From CAZHWR01 sp964536085 (GTDB taxonomy: Bacteria > Bacillota > Clostridia > Oscillospirales > Ruminococcaceae), in NCBI GenBank assembly GCA_964536085.1, contig CAZHWR010000022.1:1-30769 (forward strand): a stretch of 30,769 bases of DNA, in the 5' to 3' direction. Position 1 is the stretch's first letter, and every line of letters starts with the position of its first letter. The notes beneath the pieces were generated by a model. It was not told the origin of the DNA. It searched no databases and saw only the letters and a list, made by a program, of their open reading frames with translations. This document shows positions 14,587 to 22,334 of the stretch, in pieces. The translations under genes were made by a program, and so were the position numbers.

Positions 14587-15537
14587 TTATGCAATTTTAG
14601 GCATATCCACTGATTTTATGATTTCGAGCAGAACATCGTGAGCCGTCATACCGTTGACCCTCGCCTTTGGGCTCAAAAGCACCCTGTGCTCAACAGCGTC
14701 GCAGAACACCGCCTGAACGTCGTCCGGGACAACGTAATCCCTTCCCTGCATAAACGCATATGCCCTGGCAAGGCGCGAGGTCGCTAAACTTCCGCGCGGG
14801 CTTACTCCGAGCTCCAGCAATTGATGGCTTCTCGTCGCGACTGTAAGCGCCGCTATATATTCGTATATTTCATCGGTCATCTCAGCATTCTCGGCGGCGC
14901 GCTGCATATCGATAATATCCTGCGCGCTTGCGACCTGTTTAACATCGTCAAGCGTGTTGCCCTTGCTCTTGCCCTTTAAAATAAGCACCTCGCTGTCAAC
15001 GTCGGGATAGCCCATCGAAAGGCGGACCATAAAACGGTCGAGCTGGGATTCGGGCAGCATCTGCGTTCCGACCGAGCCCACAGGATTCTGCGTTGCGATA
15101 ACAACATACGGCTGGGGCATTTCCCTCGTTACGCCGTCTACCGTTACCTTGCCTTCCTCCATTACCTCCAAAAGCGCCGACTGGGTTTTTGAAGAGGTTC
15201 TGTTTATCTCGTCCGCCAAAAACAGATTGCATATCGCGGCGCCCGGTTTATATGAAAACGAGTCTGTTTCCTTGTTGTACATCGAAAAGCCCGTCACGTC
15301 GGTAGGTAAAACGTCCGGTGTGAACTGCAAGCGGCTGTATTCAAGATTCATTGCCTTTGAAAAAGCCAAAGCCATAGTTGTTTTACCGACTCCGGGAATA
15401 TCGTCCAGCAGGATGTGCCCTTTGGAGAGCACCGCCGTAAGCAGCTTGACAATTATCTCGTCTTTGCCGACGATCACCTTTTGCACCTCTTTTGTGATAG
15501 CCTGTGCTTTTTGATAAAGCTCCTGATTGTTCGCCAT
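14587..15537 (-). CDS. MoxR-family AAA+ ATPase
   Basis: A 316-aa cytoplasmic ATPase of the MoxR class, chaperone-like enzymes that remodel or activate VWA/DUF58 partners. Walker A is PGVGKTT (48-54), Walker B is FLADEINR (106-113), and sensor 1 is ATQNP (148-152). The segment LPESQLDRFM is the characteristic MoxR second-region signature with the arginine finger, and a lid domain follows. The start ATG has GGAGG seven bases upstream. It is the first gene of the MoxR-DUF58-transglutaminase operon and has its own candidate promoter in the divergent region shared with the glutamate-cysteine ligase gene. Known cases link such operons to envelope stress or sporulation-related functions, but nothing here decides which. 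Confidence 0.93.
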   Translation of the reverse strand: MANNQELYQKAQAITKEVQKVIVGKDEIIVKLLTAVLSKGHILLDDIPGVGKTTMALAFSKAMNLEYSRLQFTPDVLPTDVTGFSMYNKETDSFSYKPGAAICNLFLADEINRTSSKTQSALLEVMEEGKVTVDGVTREMPQPYVVIATQNPVGSVGTQMLPESQLDRFMVRLSMGYPDVDSEVLILKGKSKGNTLDDVKQVASAQDIIDMQRAAENAEMTDEIYEYIAALTVATRSHQLLELGVSPRGSLATSRLARAYAFMQGRDYVVPDDVQAVFCDAVEHRVLLSPKARVNGMTAHDVLLEIIKSVDMPKIA

Positions 15538-15590
15538 TATATTTCCTCCGTTTTCAGAAATTGTTCTTATGTTTATAATACCGTTTTTTT

Positions 15591-15620
15591 ATAATACCAT
15601 TTTTATATATCAATTTTCAA
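15591..15620 (-). promoter_or_regulatory. Candidate promoter of the MoxR operon
   Basis: On the minus strand TTGAAA (15615-15620), 18 nt and TATTAT (15591-15596). ATACC-type repeats overlap it: direct copies at about 15577 and 15593, and an inverted copy (AATGGTAT) at about 15619-15626. Confidence 0.5.
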
Positions 15621-15710
15621 TGGTATAATTAATAAATCCCACCTGAAAATTTTATTTATTATGCCATCAGGCTTGCCCCGAATATGGAGAAAACCCGGAT
15701 TAAGGGCGGC

Positions 15711-15739
15711 TTGCATTACAGTGTAAAAAGCAATATAAT
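15711..15739 (+). promoter_or_regulatory. Candidate promoter of the glutamate-cysteine ligase gene
   Basis: TTGCAT (15711-15716), 17 nt and TATAAT (15734-15739), with a leader of about 47 nt. The -10 is perfect and the -35 weak. Confidence 0.5.
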
Positions 15740-15792
15740 TTAAAACGGACAAAATATAAACAAACTGCCCAAAAAGGAGAACCCGCCGAAAT

Positions 15793-17043
15793 ATGATTGA
15801 TTTTTCCAATCCCGATATATATAGCTCAAATATGGGGCTCGAAAAAGAAAGCCTGCGCATAACCAAAGACGGATATATCGCCGAAACGCCGCATCCGTTT
15901 GAAGGCGACAAAAATATAAAAATGGACTTTGCCGAGCCGCAGACGGAGATAGCCACGCCCGTGTGCCATTCGCCCGAGGAGCTTTATGAGTCTCTTTATT
16001 CGCTTCACGAAAAAACCGCACGCAAAATCAGTGAAAACGGCGAGCTTCTGTGGTGCCTTTCAAATCCGCCTCTTTTTAAAAGCGAAGACAAGATTCCGAT
16101 AGCCCAATTTACAGACGACCCCGAAGAGACCGAGTTCAGAGAACGCCTTGCAGAGAAATACGGGCGCAGAGTCATGCTTTACTCGGGAATACATTTTAAT
16201 TTTTCCTATTCCGACAAGCTTATTGAAAAGCTGTACCGCAATGACTCACACGGCATGGATTTCCGGCGTTTCAAGGACAGTCTATATCTGCGCGTTGCAA
16301 AAAACTGCTTCGACAGCGTATGGTTTTTGGTATATCTCACCGCCGCCTCTCCCGTTTGCGACGGTTCGTTTTTTAACGGAATAAACCGCTTCGGCGGAAA
16401 ATTCTGCGGCTATGCGTCTATGCGCAATTCGCCGCACGGCTACAAAAACAAACAGCTTTTCCCGCTCGACCTTTCCTCGTGCGAAAGCTATGTCAGCATG
16501 ATACGAAAGCATGTCTGCGCGGGCAGGCTCATGCACATAAGCGAGCTTTACTCGCCCGTGAGGATAAAGGCGAAAAGCGGTCACTCAACGACCGCGCTTT
16601 TAAAAAGCGGCATTGATTTTTTAGAGCTTCGGGTGTTCGATTTAAACCCGTTTTCCCCCTGCGGCTTTGCAAAGGACGACATGGAGTTTTTACAGCTTTT
16701 TATGATTTATATGCTTTCGCTTCCCGATTATGATTTTAATCTCAGACGGCAAAGCATCGCAGAGCATAACCGTATGTCCGCGGCGAAATTCGACCCTGAC
16801 GGCGCGTTTTTACAGCTTGGCAAAAGGCGCGTCAGCCTGCGCTCGGCGAGCATAAAATTCGCGAACGACATGACCGCATTCTTTTCAAGGCTCGGCAACG
16901 AACGTGCGCTCGGCGTTTTGTCGCGCGTGTTTGAGCGGGTCTACAGCCCCGGCACGCGGTACGCCTCGCGGCTTGTAAAAAGTCCTCTGCCGTTTATTGA
17001 GCAAGGGCTTGAGCTTACAAGACGACAAAAAGAAATGCCGTAA
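15793..17043 (+). CDS. gshA: Glutamate-cysteine ligase (gamma-glutamylcysteine synthetase)
   Basis: A 416-aa cytoplasmic enzyme of the GshA/GshF ligase fold that joins glutamate and cysteine at the gamma-carboxyl. The N-terminal motif GLEKESLRI (15-23), then HPF and the metal/ATP segment DFAEPQTEIATPV (45-57), and ELLWCLSNPP are characteristic. Further on, YSGIHFNFSYS and LELRVFDLNPFSPCG match substrate and metal ligands. It is shorter than E. coli GshA (about 518 aa) and has no ATP-grasp glutathione-synthetase domain as in GshF. No gshB is nearby, so the product may stay at gamma-glutamylcysteine or glutathione may be finished elsewhere. AAGGAG lies 13 bases from the ATG, which is long, but no better in-frame start exists. 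It is convergent with the downstream deacetylase. Confidence 0.88.
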   Translation: MIDFSNPDIYSSNMGLEKESLRITKDGYIAETPHPFEGDKNIKMDFAEPQTEIATPVCHSPEELYESLYSLHEKTARKISENGELLWCLSNPPLFKSEDKIPIAQFTDDPEETEFRERLAEKYGRRVMLYSGIHFNFSYSDKLIEKLYRNDSHGMDFRRFKDSLYLRVAKNCFDSVWFLVYLTAASPVCDGSFFNGINRFGGKFCGYASMRNSPHGYKNKQLFPLDLSSCESYVSMIRKHVCAGRLMHISELYSPVRIKAKSGHSTTALLKSGIDFLELRVFDLNPFSPCGFAKDDMEFLQLFMIYMLSLPDYDFNLRRQSIAEHNRMSAAKFDPDGAFLQLGKRRVSLRSASIKFANDMTAFFSRLGNERALGVLSRVFERVYSPGTRYASRLVKSPLPFIEQGLELTRRQKEMP

Positions 17044-17060
17044 AACGGCTCAATCGGATA

Positions 17061-17095
17061 AAAATCCGCTCCCTTTAAATAAGGGAGCGGATTTT
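17061..17095. terminator. Bidirectional terminator between gshA and the deacetylase
   Basis: A perfect 15-bp stem (17061-17075 with 17081-17095) with a 5-nt TAAAT loop and A/T tracts at both ends. It sits between two converging genes and can stop both. Confidence 0.9.
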
Positions 17096-17116
17096 GCATA
17101 CTGTAATTCTGATTTT

Positions 17117-17992
17117 TCATCCCTGCGCTTTTTTGATAATCTTATCCAAAAGTGCCGTAGATGCTCCGTGCGGCCGGTTGTATCGCTTGATTCTGTACAG
17201 CGACTCCGGATTGCCCTTTTCGATAAAGCTAACTCCCTCGGCGCACGAGAGACTCGCTTTGAATCCGAGCTCTTTTATCGTCTTTTCAGCGGTGTCGTTA
17301 TAATAACCGTAGGGATATGTAAAGCATTCGGGATAATTCCCCGTCGCGCTTTTTATCTTCTCCTGATTGAGCATTATGTCGTCCTGCATAGCCTGAACAT
17401 ACTGTTCGACCGACTCACCCGCCGCCATTTTACAGCCGTGCCGCTCCCCTTTTTGCTCGTGCATATCGTACGAGTGATTTTGGATCTCTACAAGCCCGCT
17501 TGCAGAAAGAGCGCTCACCTCGTCCCAATTGAGATTGCTGTACGAAAGGCTTTTGGTTAAATCGGACGACGAATAAAAATCCGTGTAAGCCCCGACTATC
17601 GACATAACCGCCTTAGCGTTAAGCTCCCTCAATATCGGCAGAACATACGCGAGCATGGTTTCGTAGCCGTCGTCGAAGGTTATCATCATAGGCTTTTCGG
17701 GGAGCTTTTCGCCGTTATAAACATAATCGATAAGATCGGACACAAAAACTGTCTCGTAGCCCTTGCTTTGCATATACTCAATATCACTTTTCAATTCATC
17801 GGGCGAAACGGTGTATTTCCCCTGCGAGTTCCCCGCCTTTAAAACATGATGATACATCAAAACGGGCAGATATACCCCTTCGCCCCTTGGTTTTTCAGCC
17901 GCAAAAACGATCTTCAGCGTCCCAAGCGACGCAGCCGCCACCGCCGCTGCGCAGATTACAGCTATCAGCTTGACATTTATCTTCAATATCAT
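17117..17992 (-). CDS. Membrane-anchored or secreted polysaccharide deacetylase (PgaB/IcaB-like)
   Basis: A 291-aa protein with an N-terminal hydrophobic segment (about 8-31), followed by a NodB-type deacetylase. The family start LPVLMYHHV is followed by motif 1 MITFDDGY (Asp107, Asp108) and motif 2 NHSYDMH (His173, His178). FTYPYGYYND is the later substrate-pocket motif. The arrangement is that of PgaB/IcaB-like enzymes that remove acetyl groups from poly-N-acetylglucosamine, but related enzymes act on peptidoglycan or other N-acetylated glycans, so the substrate is open. AGGAGAGG lies 12 bases before the ATG. It lies about 40 nt downstream of the M14 peptidase gene on the same strand, so the two may be co-transcribed. 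Confidence 0.88.
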   Translation of the reverse strand: MILKINVKLIAVICAAAVAAASLGTLKIVFAAEKPRGEGVYLPVLMYHHVLKAGNSQGKYTVSPDELKSDIEYMQSKGYETVFVSDLIDYVYNGEKLPEKPMMITFDDGYETMLAYVLPILRELNAKAVMSIVGAYTDFYSSSDLTKSLSYSNLNWDEVSALSASGLVEIQNHSYDMHEQKGERHGCKMAAGESVEQYVQAMQDDIMLNQEKIKSATGNYPECFTYPYGYYNDTAEKTIKELGFKASLSCAEGVSFIEKGNPESLYRIKRYNRPHGASTALLDKIIKKAQG

Positions 17993-18032
17993 AGCTAAAC
18001 CAGTCCTCTCCTGAAAACTATCGCACGCCGCT

Positions 18033-18950
18033 TTATACTATTACAGCGGTGAGCATCATTTCGCAAAGCCGCGAGTAAATCGGCTCCAAATCCTCTATCG
18101 GCAGGGGATTTTCCCCTTTGCCGATTTCGACTGTGAAGCCGGGGCGATGATAAAAGTTGATAAAATAGTCCTTAAAGCCTCCGTGCGCCGCCGTACCATC
18201 CGCCACAGCGGGGCTATATCCGCAGAGTGCGCATAGCATCCTGCACAAAAGCAGCGACTGCGCGGGAGTGTGCTCGCCGTAGCTGTAAAAGATTTCCTCG
18301 CCCTGCGAATGGAATGCAAACGCCCTTTTAAACCAAAACGAGCTGCACAGCTTGACGAGCGCTCTCGTTTCCGGCTCGGAATGCGCGCGCTCGCCGCCGT
18401 ATTTTCCGGGGCGCGGTGAATCTATACCGTTTTCGCGCTCGATTTTTTTGAGCTTGGAAAAGCCTGCGTTGAAATTGTGGTTAATGTCTATTCCCGCGGC
18501 GTTAGCCTGCCACTTCCCGCCGAATTTTGCAAGCATTTTTTCAACGTTTTCCGAATATTTTCCCGCCGCCTGCGCACCGTTTACGGCTATTTCAACCCCG
18601 TCGGGATTGACCAGCGGGACCACCACAAGTCCGCTTTGTGAAAGCGCTTTTTTAACACACACACCGAAAAAATCATTTGAATCGTTTATATGCTGTGAAA
18701 GCTCATCCAAAAAACGTATCAAAAGCAACGTTGTCAGCCATTCCTGTCCGTGAAAGCCCGCCGCGAAAAGTACTGCATGATTCTGGCGCACATTTCCGAC
18801 AGCCGCCGCGGTTATCTGGCGCGCCAGCAGACTTTTGCCGATGCTGAACACCCTTACCATCGGGCAGCTGTTTCTTAATTTCAAAAGTGCATCCGCCGTT
18901 GACTGCGCGCTCGGCGGCGAAAGATAAAATTCATCCGAAAGCGTATACAT
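18033..18950 (-). CDS. M14 zinc carboxypeptidase-like protein
   Basis: A 305-aa metallopeptidase of family M14. The zinc ligands are His67 and Glu70 (FHGQEW) and His214 (FAFHSQGEE). NPDG (115-118) and the catalytic glutamate Glu275 (FTVEIGKG) are present. The substrate-carboxylate motif usually written NRN reads N-H-N here (GIDINHNF). Firmicute relatives cut gamma-D-glutamyl-diaminopimelate bonds in peptidoglycan peptides, so a murein peptide role is plausible. I place the start at the ATG at 18950, nine bases after GGAG. A longer GTG-started version (to 19154) would add 68 residues without ribosome binding site or family similarity. No export signal is seen, which suggests an intracellular recycling role. 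Confidence 0.85.
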   Translation of the reverse strand: MYTLSDEFYLSPPSAQSTADALLKLRNSCPMVRVFSIGKSLLARQITAAAVGNVRQNHAVLFAAGFHGQEWLTTLLLIRFLDELSQHINDSNDFFGVCVKKALSQSGLVVVPLVNPDGVEIAVNGAQAAGKYSENVEKMLAKFGGKWQANAAGIDINHNFNAGFSKLKKIERENGIDSPRPGKYGGERAHSEPETRALVKLCSSFWFKRAFAFHSQGEEIFYSYGEHTPAQSLLLCRMLCALCGYSPAVADGTAAHGGFKDYFINFYHRPGFTVEIGKGENPLPIEDLEPIYSRLCEMMLTAVIV

Positions 18951-19173
18951 GAAAACTACTCCAAAACAATATTTGCAGCGATGAAGCGCGAGCATTCGCC
19001 GCCGCATATTTAAAATATATTCGCTTCCAAACCTTTCAATCACCGAAAAATATTCTGACGGAATAAATTCAAAATATAAAATCCGTATCGCCGAGCCCAA
19101 CGCGATATATTTATTGTAACGTTTAAAACGGCGCGCGGCATTTTGACCCTCCACTATGTTTTAAACATAAAGC

Positions 19174-19214
19174 AAAACACGGCGAGGTGAAAAATTTTCA
19201 CCTCGCCGTGTTTT
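19174..19214 (-). terminator. Terminator of the Dlt-like operon
   Basis: Two perfectly complementary 20-nt arms (19174-19193 and 19195-19214) form a long hairpin about 50 nt after the carrier-protein stop, with T-runs on both sides. Confidence 0.88.
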
Positions 19215-19262
19215 TTGCCGACGACTGGCTGATACCAATCAACGCCCCGACGACATATCATC

Positions 19263-19490
19263 CTATTCGTCGAGCAGTCTGTCTACCAAAGCCTTCATCG
19301 CTTCAGCGGAATTGAAGTTATCGGGATCGATTTCCTCGGGGGGAATATCAACGTCGTATTCCTCTGCAAGCTCGGAAATTATCGCAACAACGCTGAGCGA
19401 ATCCAAAATTCCGTCATCGACAAGATTTTTTTCATTCTCAAAGTCAACATTAGGCATCGCCCTTTTCAGAACACCGATAAATTCTTCCAT
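19263..19490 (-). CDS. Acyl carrier protein of the Dlt-like operon
   Basis: A 75-aa acidic four-helix carrier protein. The phosphopantetheine attachment motif is GILDSLSV with Ser31. It is the last gene of the operon, 17 nt after the adenylating ligase, with AAGGAGG eight bases before the ATG. In position it corresponds to DltC, which carries D-alanine from DltA to the membrane acyltransferase DltB. The DSL motif is shared by DltC and ordinary ACPs, so the acyl group cannot be named. Being next to its own ligase and an MBOAT gene argues for a dedicated carrier rather than the fatty-acid ACP. Confidence 0.9.
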   Translation of the reverse strand: MEEFIGVLKRAMPNVDFENEKNLVDDGILDSLSVVAIISELAEEYDVDIPPEEIDPDNFNSAEAMKALVDRLLDE

Positions 19491-19507
19491 TTTACAGACC
19501 TCCTTTT

Positions 19508-20995
19508 CTACATGTTTTTCAACTCTTTGCGATTGATTTTGCCGTTATAGGTCCTCGGAAGAGCATCTAGCTGTACGATGGACTTCGGAACCTTATATCC
19601 TTCAAGCGTTTGCGTTAAATGCTTGTACAGCTTTTCTTCGTCAAACGAAGCGCCGTCTTTCATAACGCAAAACAGCTTCGGAACCTGTGTTAAAAGCGGG
19701 TCGGGAACCCCCGCACAAGCGCACTCCTGAATGTCGCCGAAAAGCATTGCCGCTTCCTCGACTTCAGACGGCGAGATTTTGTTTCCGCCGGAGTTGATAA
19801 CGTCGTCCTTCCTGCCGAGCATGTAAATATAACCCTCGTCGTCGATATATCCGATATCCGTCGAATATATAAAACCGTTCTTGATTGTCCTGGCAGTCGC
19901 CTCGGGAGCCTTATAGTAAGCGGCGGTGTTCATTAATCCGCCGGATATCAAAAGACCTGTGTTGTCCTTTGAAGACTCAATCACATTGCCGTTATCGTCG
20001 ATAACCTTAAACACCGAATTGACCGTGGGCTTGCCGATGCAGTGCTTGCGCACAACATCGGTGTTGAAATCCAAAATGCAGGAGCAGCCCGACTCGGTCG
20101 AGCCGTAGAAGTTATAAAGCCTGCTGTTCGGAAGTAATCGGCAAAGTCTTTGTTTATCAGACTCGGGCAGCGGCGCGCTTCCGAGCTGGACGTAATCGAT
20201 TTGGTTTGCGTACTCTCCGATTCTGTCTTCCGACAGCTTGAATATTATCGCAAGCGCCGCAGGAGCAATCGCGAGAGACGTTACGCCGTATTTATCCAAA
20301 AACGTATAGAAGCGTTTTATAAACACGATACCGTCCATAAAACACGTGGTCGAACCGTTTAACAGCGAACCGTAGGTTCTTCTGAGCGCAAACGAGTGAT
20401 TCAGCGGCATCGGAACAAGTTCAACGTTGTTTTCCTTCATCTCAACGCCGAACTTAACATTTTCGGCGACTGCGATATCATTTTTATGTGTAAGTTCAAT
20501 GCCCTTTGAGTCGCCCGTGGTGCCCGTTGTGAACAGTATGGTCGAAAGGCTGTCTTCATTCGGAAATTCGACCTGCTCCGCCGCGGGCGCAGACTCGTCA
20601 AACAGCCCTGTAAGTTCTTCCGCCGCAAGATAGTCCACCGTTACGCCGTATTTTTTAAAATCGGCGGGCTTGTCCGCTATAAACAGCTTCGCCTCGGTTT
20701 TTTTGATGATGTCGCAAAAGCGGTCGTCCGCGCTCACCTTCTCAACAGGAACAAACACAGCGCCGATAAGCTGTATTGCCGCTTCCACAGCGATCTGATA
20801 AGCGTTCTGTGAATTTTTGACGACGACCATCTCGCCCGCTTTAACGCCTTTTTTTACTAAAAGCTCCTTTATCCCCCAAACAAGCCGCCACATCTGCCTG
20901 TACGTCATCTCGTTTTTGACGTCTGCCGCGCACAAAACGTCCGGTCTGCTCTGCGCATGCCGCGCAATGACCTCCGGTATGGATTTTGCCTTCAT
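19508..20995 (-). CDS. AMP-forming acyl ligase, DltA-like position
   Basis: A 495-aa member of the adenylate-forming (ANL) superfamily that activates a carboxylic acid with ATP and loads it on a carrier. The phosphate-binding motif is FTTGTTGDSKG (about 155-165). The adenine-region motif is YNFYGSTE, the hinge region GRKDDVINSGGNKISPSEVE, and the C-terminal catalytic lysine lies in YNGKINRKEL (Lys486). The sequence looks more like an acyl-CoA/acyl-ACP synthetase than a typical DltA, so the substrate need not be D-alanine. I chose the ATG at 20995, eight bases after GAGGG; the GTG three codons upstream abuts that site. It pairs with the carrier protein downstream and the SGNH proteins upstream. 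Confidence 0.88.
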   Translation of the reverse strand: MKAKSIPEVIARHAQSRPDVLCAADVKNEMTYRQMWRLVWGIKELLVKKGVKAGEMVVVKNSQNAYQIAVEAAIQLIGAVFVPVEKVSADDRFCDIIKKTEAKLFIADKPADFKKYGVTVDYLAAEELTGLFDESAPAAEQVEFPNEDSLSTILFTTGTTGDSKGIELTHKNDIAVAENVKFGVEMKENNVELVPMPLNHSFALRRTYGSLLNGSTTCFMDGIVFIKRFYTFLDKYGVTSLAIAPAALAIIFKLSEDRIGEYANQIDYVQLGSAPLPESDKQRLCRLLPNSRLYNFYGSTESGCSCILDFNTDVVRKHCIGKPTVNSVFKVIDDNGNVIESSKDNTGLLISGGLMNTAAYYKAPEATARTIKNGFIYSTDIGYIDDEGYIYMLGRKDDVINSGGNKISPSEVEEAAMLFGDIQECACAGVPDPLLTQVPKLFCVMKDGASFDEEKLYKHLTQTLEGYKVPKSIVQLDALPRTYNGKINRKELKNM

Positions 20996-21071
20996 AATAA
21001 TCACCCTCTGATCCTAATATTACTCTGTTGTTTATTATAAGCGCAAACCTTAAACAGGGTTTAAAACCAAT

Positions 21072-22307
21072 TCACTCCGCCTGCTTATTTCCACTTTTTT
21101 TCAATTTTGCAAGCGCGGCGGCATACCGCTCGTTGTAATACTCCAATCCCTCGTCCAGACTCTGCTTTTGTTTTGACGTAAGCGAGATTTTGAGCTTAAA
21201 ATTGGAATTTATATACTCGCCGAGATACTCGGTGTATTTTCTCGCGCCGTAGGCGTTCGTGTGCCATTTGTTGTAAAAATCCGTAGAGTAATCTATTCCT
21301 ATCGCGTCGAGCTTCTTATTTGCGTCAAAAAGCTTGTATCCGTAGTTTTTAACTATACTTGCCGCCTGGTTGTGCAGCATCATGTCGTCCTCGGTCGTTA
21401 CATAGGGCGAAATGGTGAAAAGAACGTTCAGTTTATTCGTTTGGCAGTACTCCAAAAGCGCGCGCAAATCAGCCTCGGTAGCTTCGGAAAACGCCTTTTT
21501 GGCGGTGACTCCTGAATTGTCGGAGGTAGCAAGCTTTTTATAACCCGCCGCGATCCTGTAACCGCCCAGTTTGTCGCTTGAATCAAAAAGTCCTGTAGAA
21601 TTAGAAGTATCAAACCATTTTGGGTTGCTCTGTTTAAGCTCCGCCGCCGACAAAACATTATCACCGGTAAGCCCTATATTGAGCATCTCCACCGCCGCAG
21701 AAGTTCTTATAGACGAAGTTTTGATTTTAATAACATCACGGTAAGCGTTATTTAGATTCCGCTTGTTTCTTATTGGCTGAACCTGTTTTTTGATAAACCA
21801 GCGCAGTTCTACCACATACATATCGGGGTCGTACCGCTTTTCGGCTTCGGCGATATAGTATTTTATCATTTTGCCCGAGGTGCTTGCGTCCGCGACCACC
21901 TGCGAGTAAACGCCGTATTTGTCGTACAGCACCGCGGGAACAAAATACCTGTATATATTTGATGAGCCGATCGCCATGATGTTGAGTTTGCTCTTTGTGA
22001 CTGTCGTTGTACCCGAGCTTGAACTGCCGGAGCTTTTTTTAGCCGCAGATACAGTACCCGCAGCCGACAACACACTGCTTGACTGAGAATTTGCCGACGA
22101 TTCGAGGGACGAATTGGCTTCAGCCTCAGACTGTGCTTCGGCAGACGACGCCTCCGACGAGACCTCCTCCGCGGCCACTTCGGCTTCGGATACGACCGAA
22201 GCCGCATCGCTCACCGCGGACTGGGCGCTGTCATTTCCGCATGACGTAAAGAACAAAGACGTCAAAACAATCGCTGCCACTTGAAGTGTTATAAATAAGC
22301 GTTTCAA
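21072..22307 (-). CDS. SGNH/DltD-like lipoprotein with Ser/Ala/Glu-rich stalk
   Basis: A 411-aa predicted lipoprotein. A lipobox-type signal peptide ends in FFTSC with Cys23. About 85 residues of Ser, Ala and Glu follow (24-107), resembling a wall-spanning stalk. The globular part begins IMAIGSSNIYR with nucleophile candidates Ser115/Ser116 and ends with WHTNAYGA (His349), the pattern of SGNH-type esterase/acyltransferase proteins associated with MBOAT enzymes (DltD, AlgJ/AlgX). It is probably the extracytoplasmic partner that finishes acyl transfer. The start codon is TTG, supported by AGGAGG ten bases upstream. It is a paralogue of the gene just upstream, sharing the fold motifs (TDFYN before HTN, then YLGEYI). 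Confidence 0.82.
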   Translation of the reverse strand: MKRLFITLQVAAIVLTSLFFTSCGNDSAQSAVSDAASVVSEAEVAAEEVSSEASSAEAQSEAEANSSLESSANSQSSSVLSAAGTVSAAKKSSGSSSSGTTTVTKSKLNIMAIGSSNIYRYFVPAVLYDKYGVYSQVVADASTSGKMIKYYIAEAEKRYDPDMYVVELRWFIKKQVQPIRNKRNLNNAYRDVIKIKTSSIRTSAAVEMLNIGLTGDNVLSAAELKQSNPKWFDTSNSTGLFDSSDKLGGYRIAAGYKKLATSDNSGVTAKKAFSEATEADLRALLEYCQTNKLNVLFTISPYVTTEDDMMLHNQAASIVKNYGYKLFDANKKLDAIGIDYSTDFYNKWHTNAYGARKYTEYLGEYINSNFKLKISLTSKQKQSLDEGLEYYNERYAAALAKLKKSGNKQAE

Positions 22308-22334
22308 GTTAAAACAGCCTCCTGAATTTTAAAA

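Noticed and set aside
15603..15956. 117-codon minus-strand frame over the start of the glutamate-cysteine ligase gene
   Set aside because: Antisense to a recognised gene and across its promoter; no motif.
18951..19154. N-terminal extension of the M14 peptidase starting at GTG
   Set aside because: No ribosome binding site and no family similarity; the ATG at 18950 has GGAG at good spacing.
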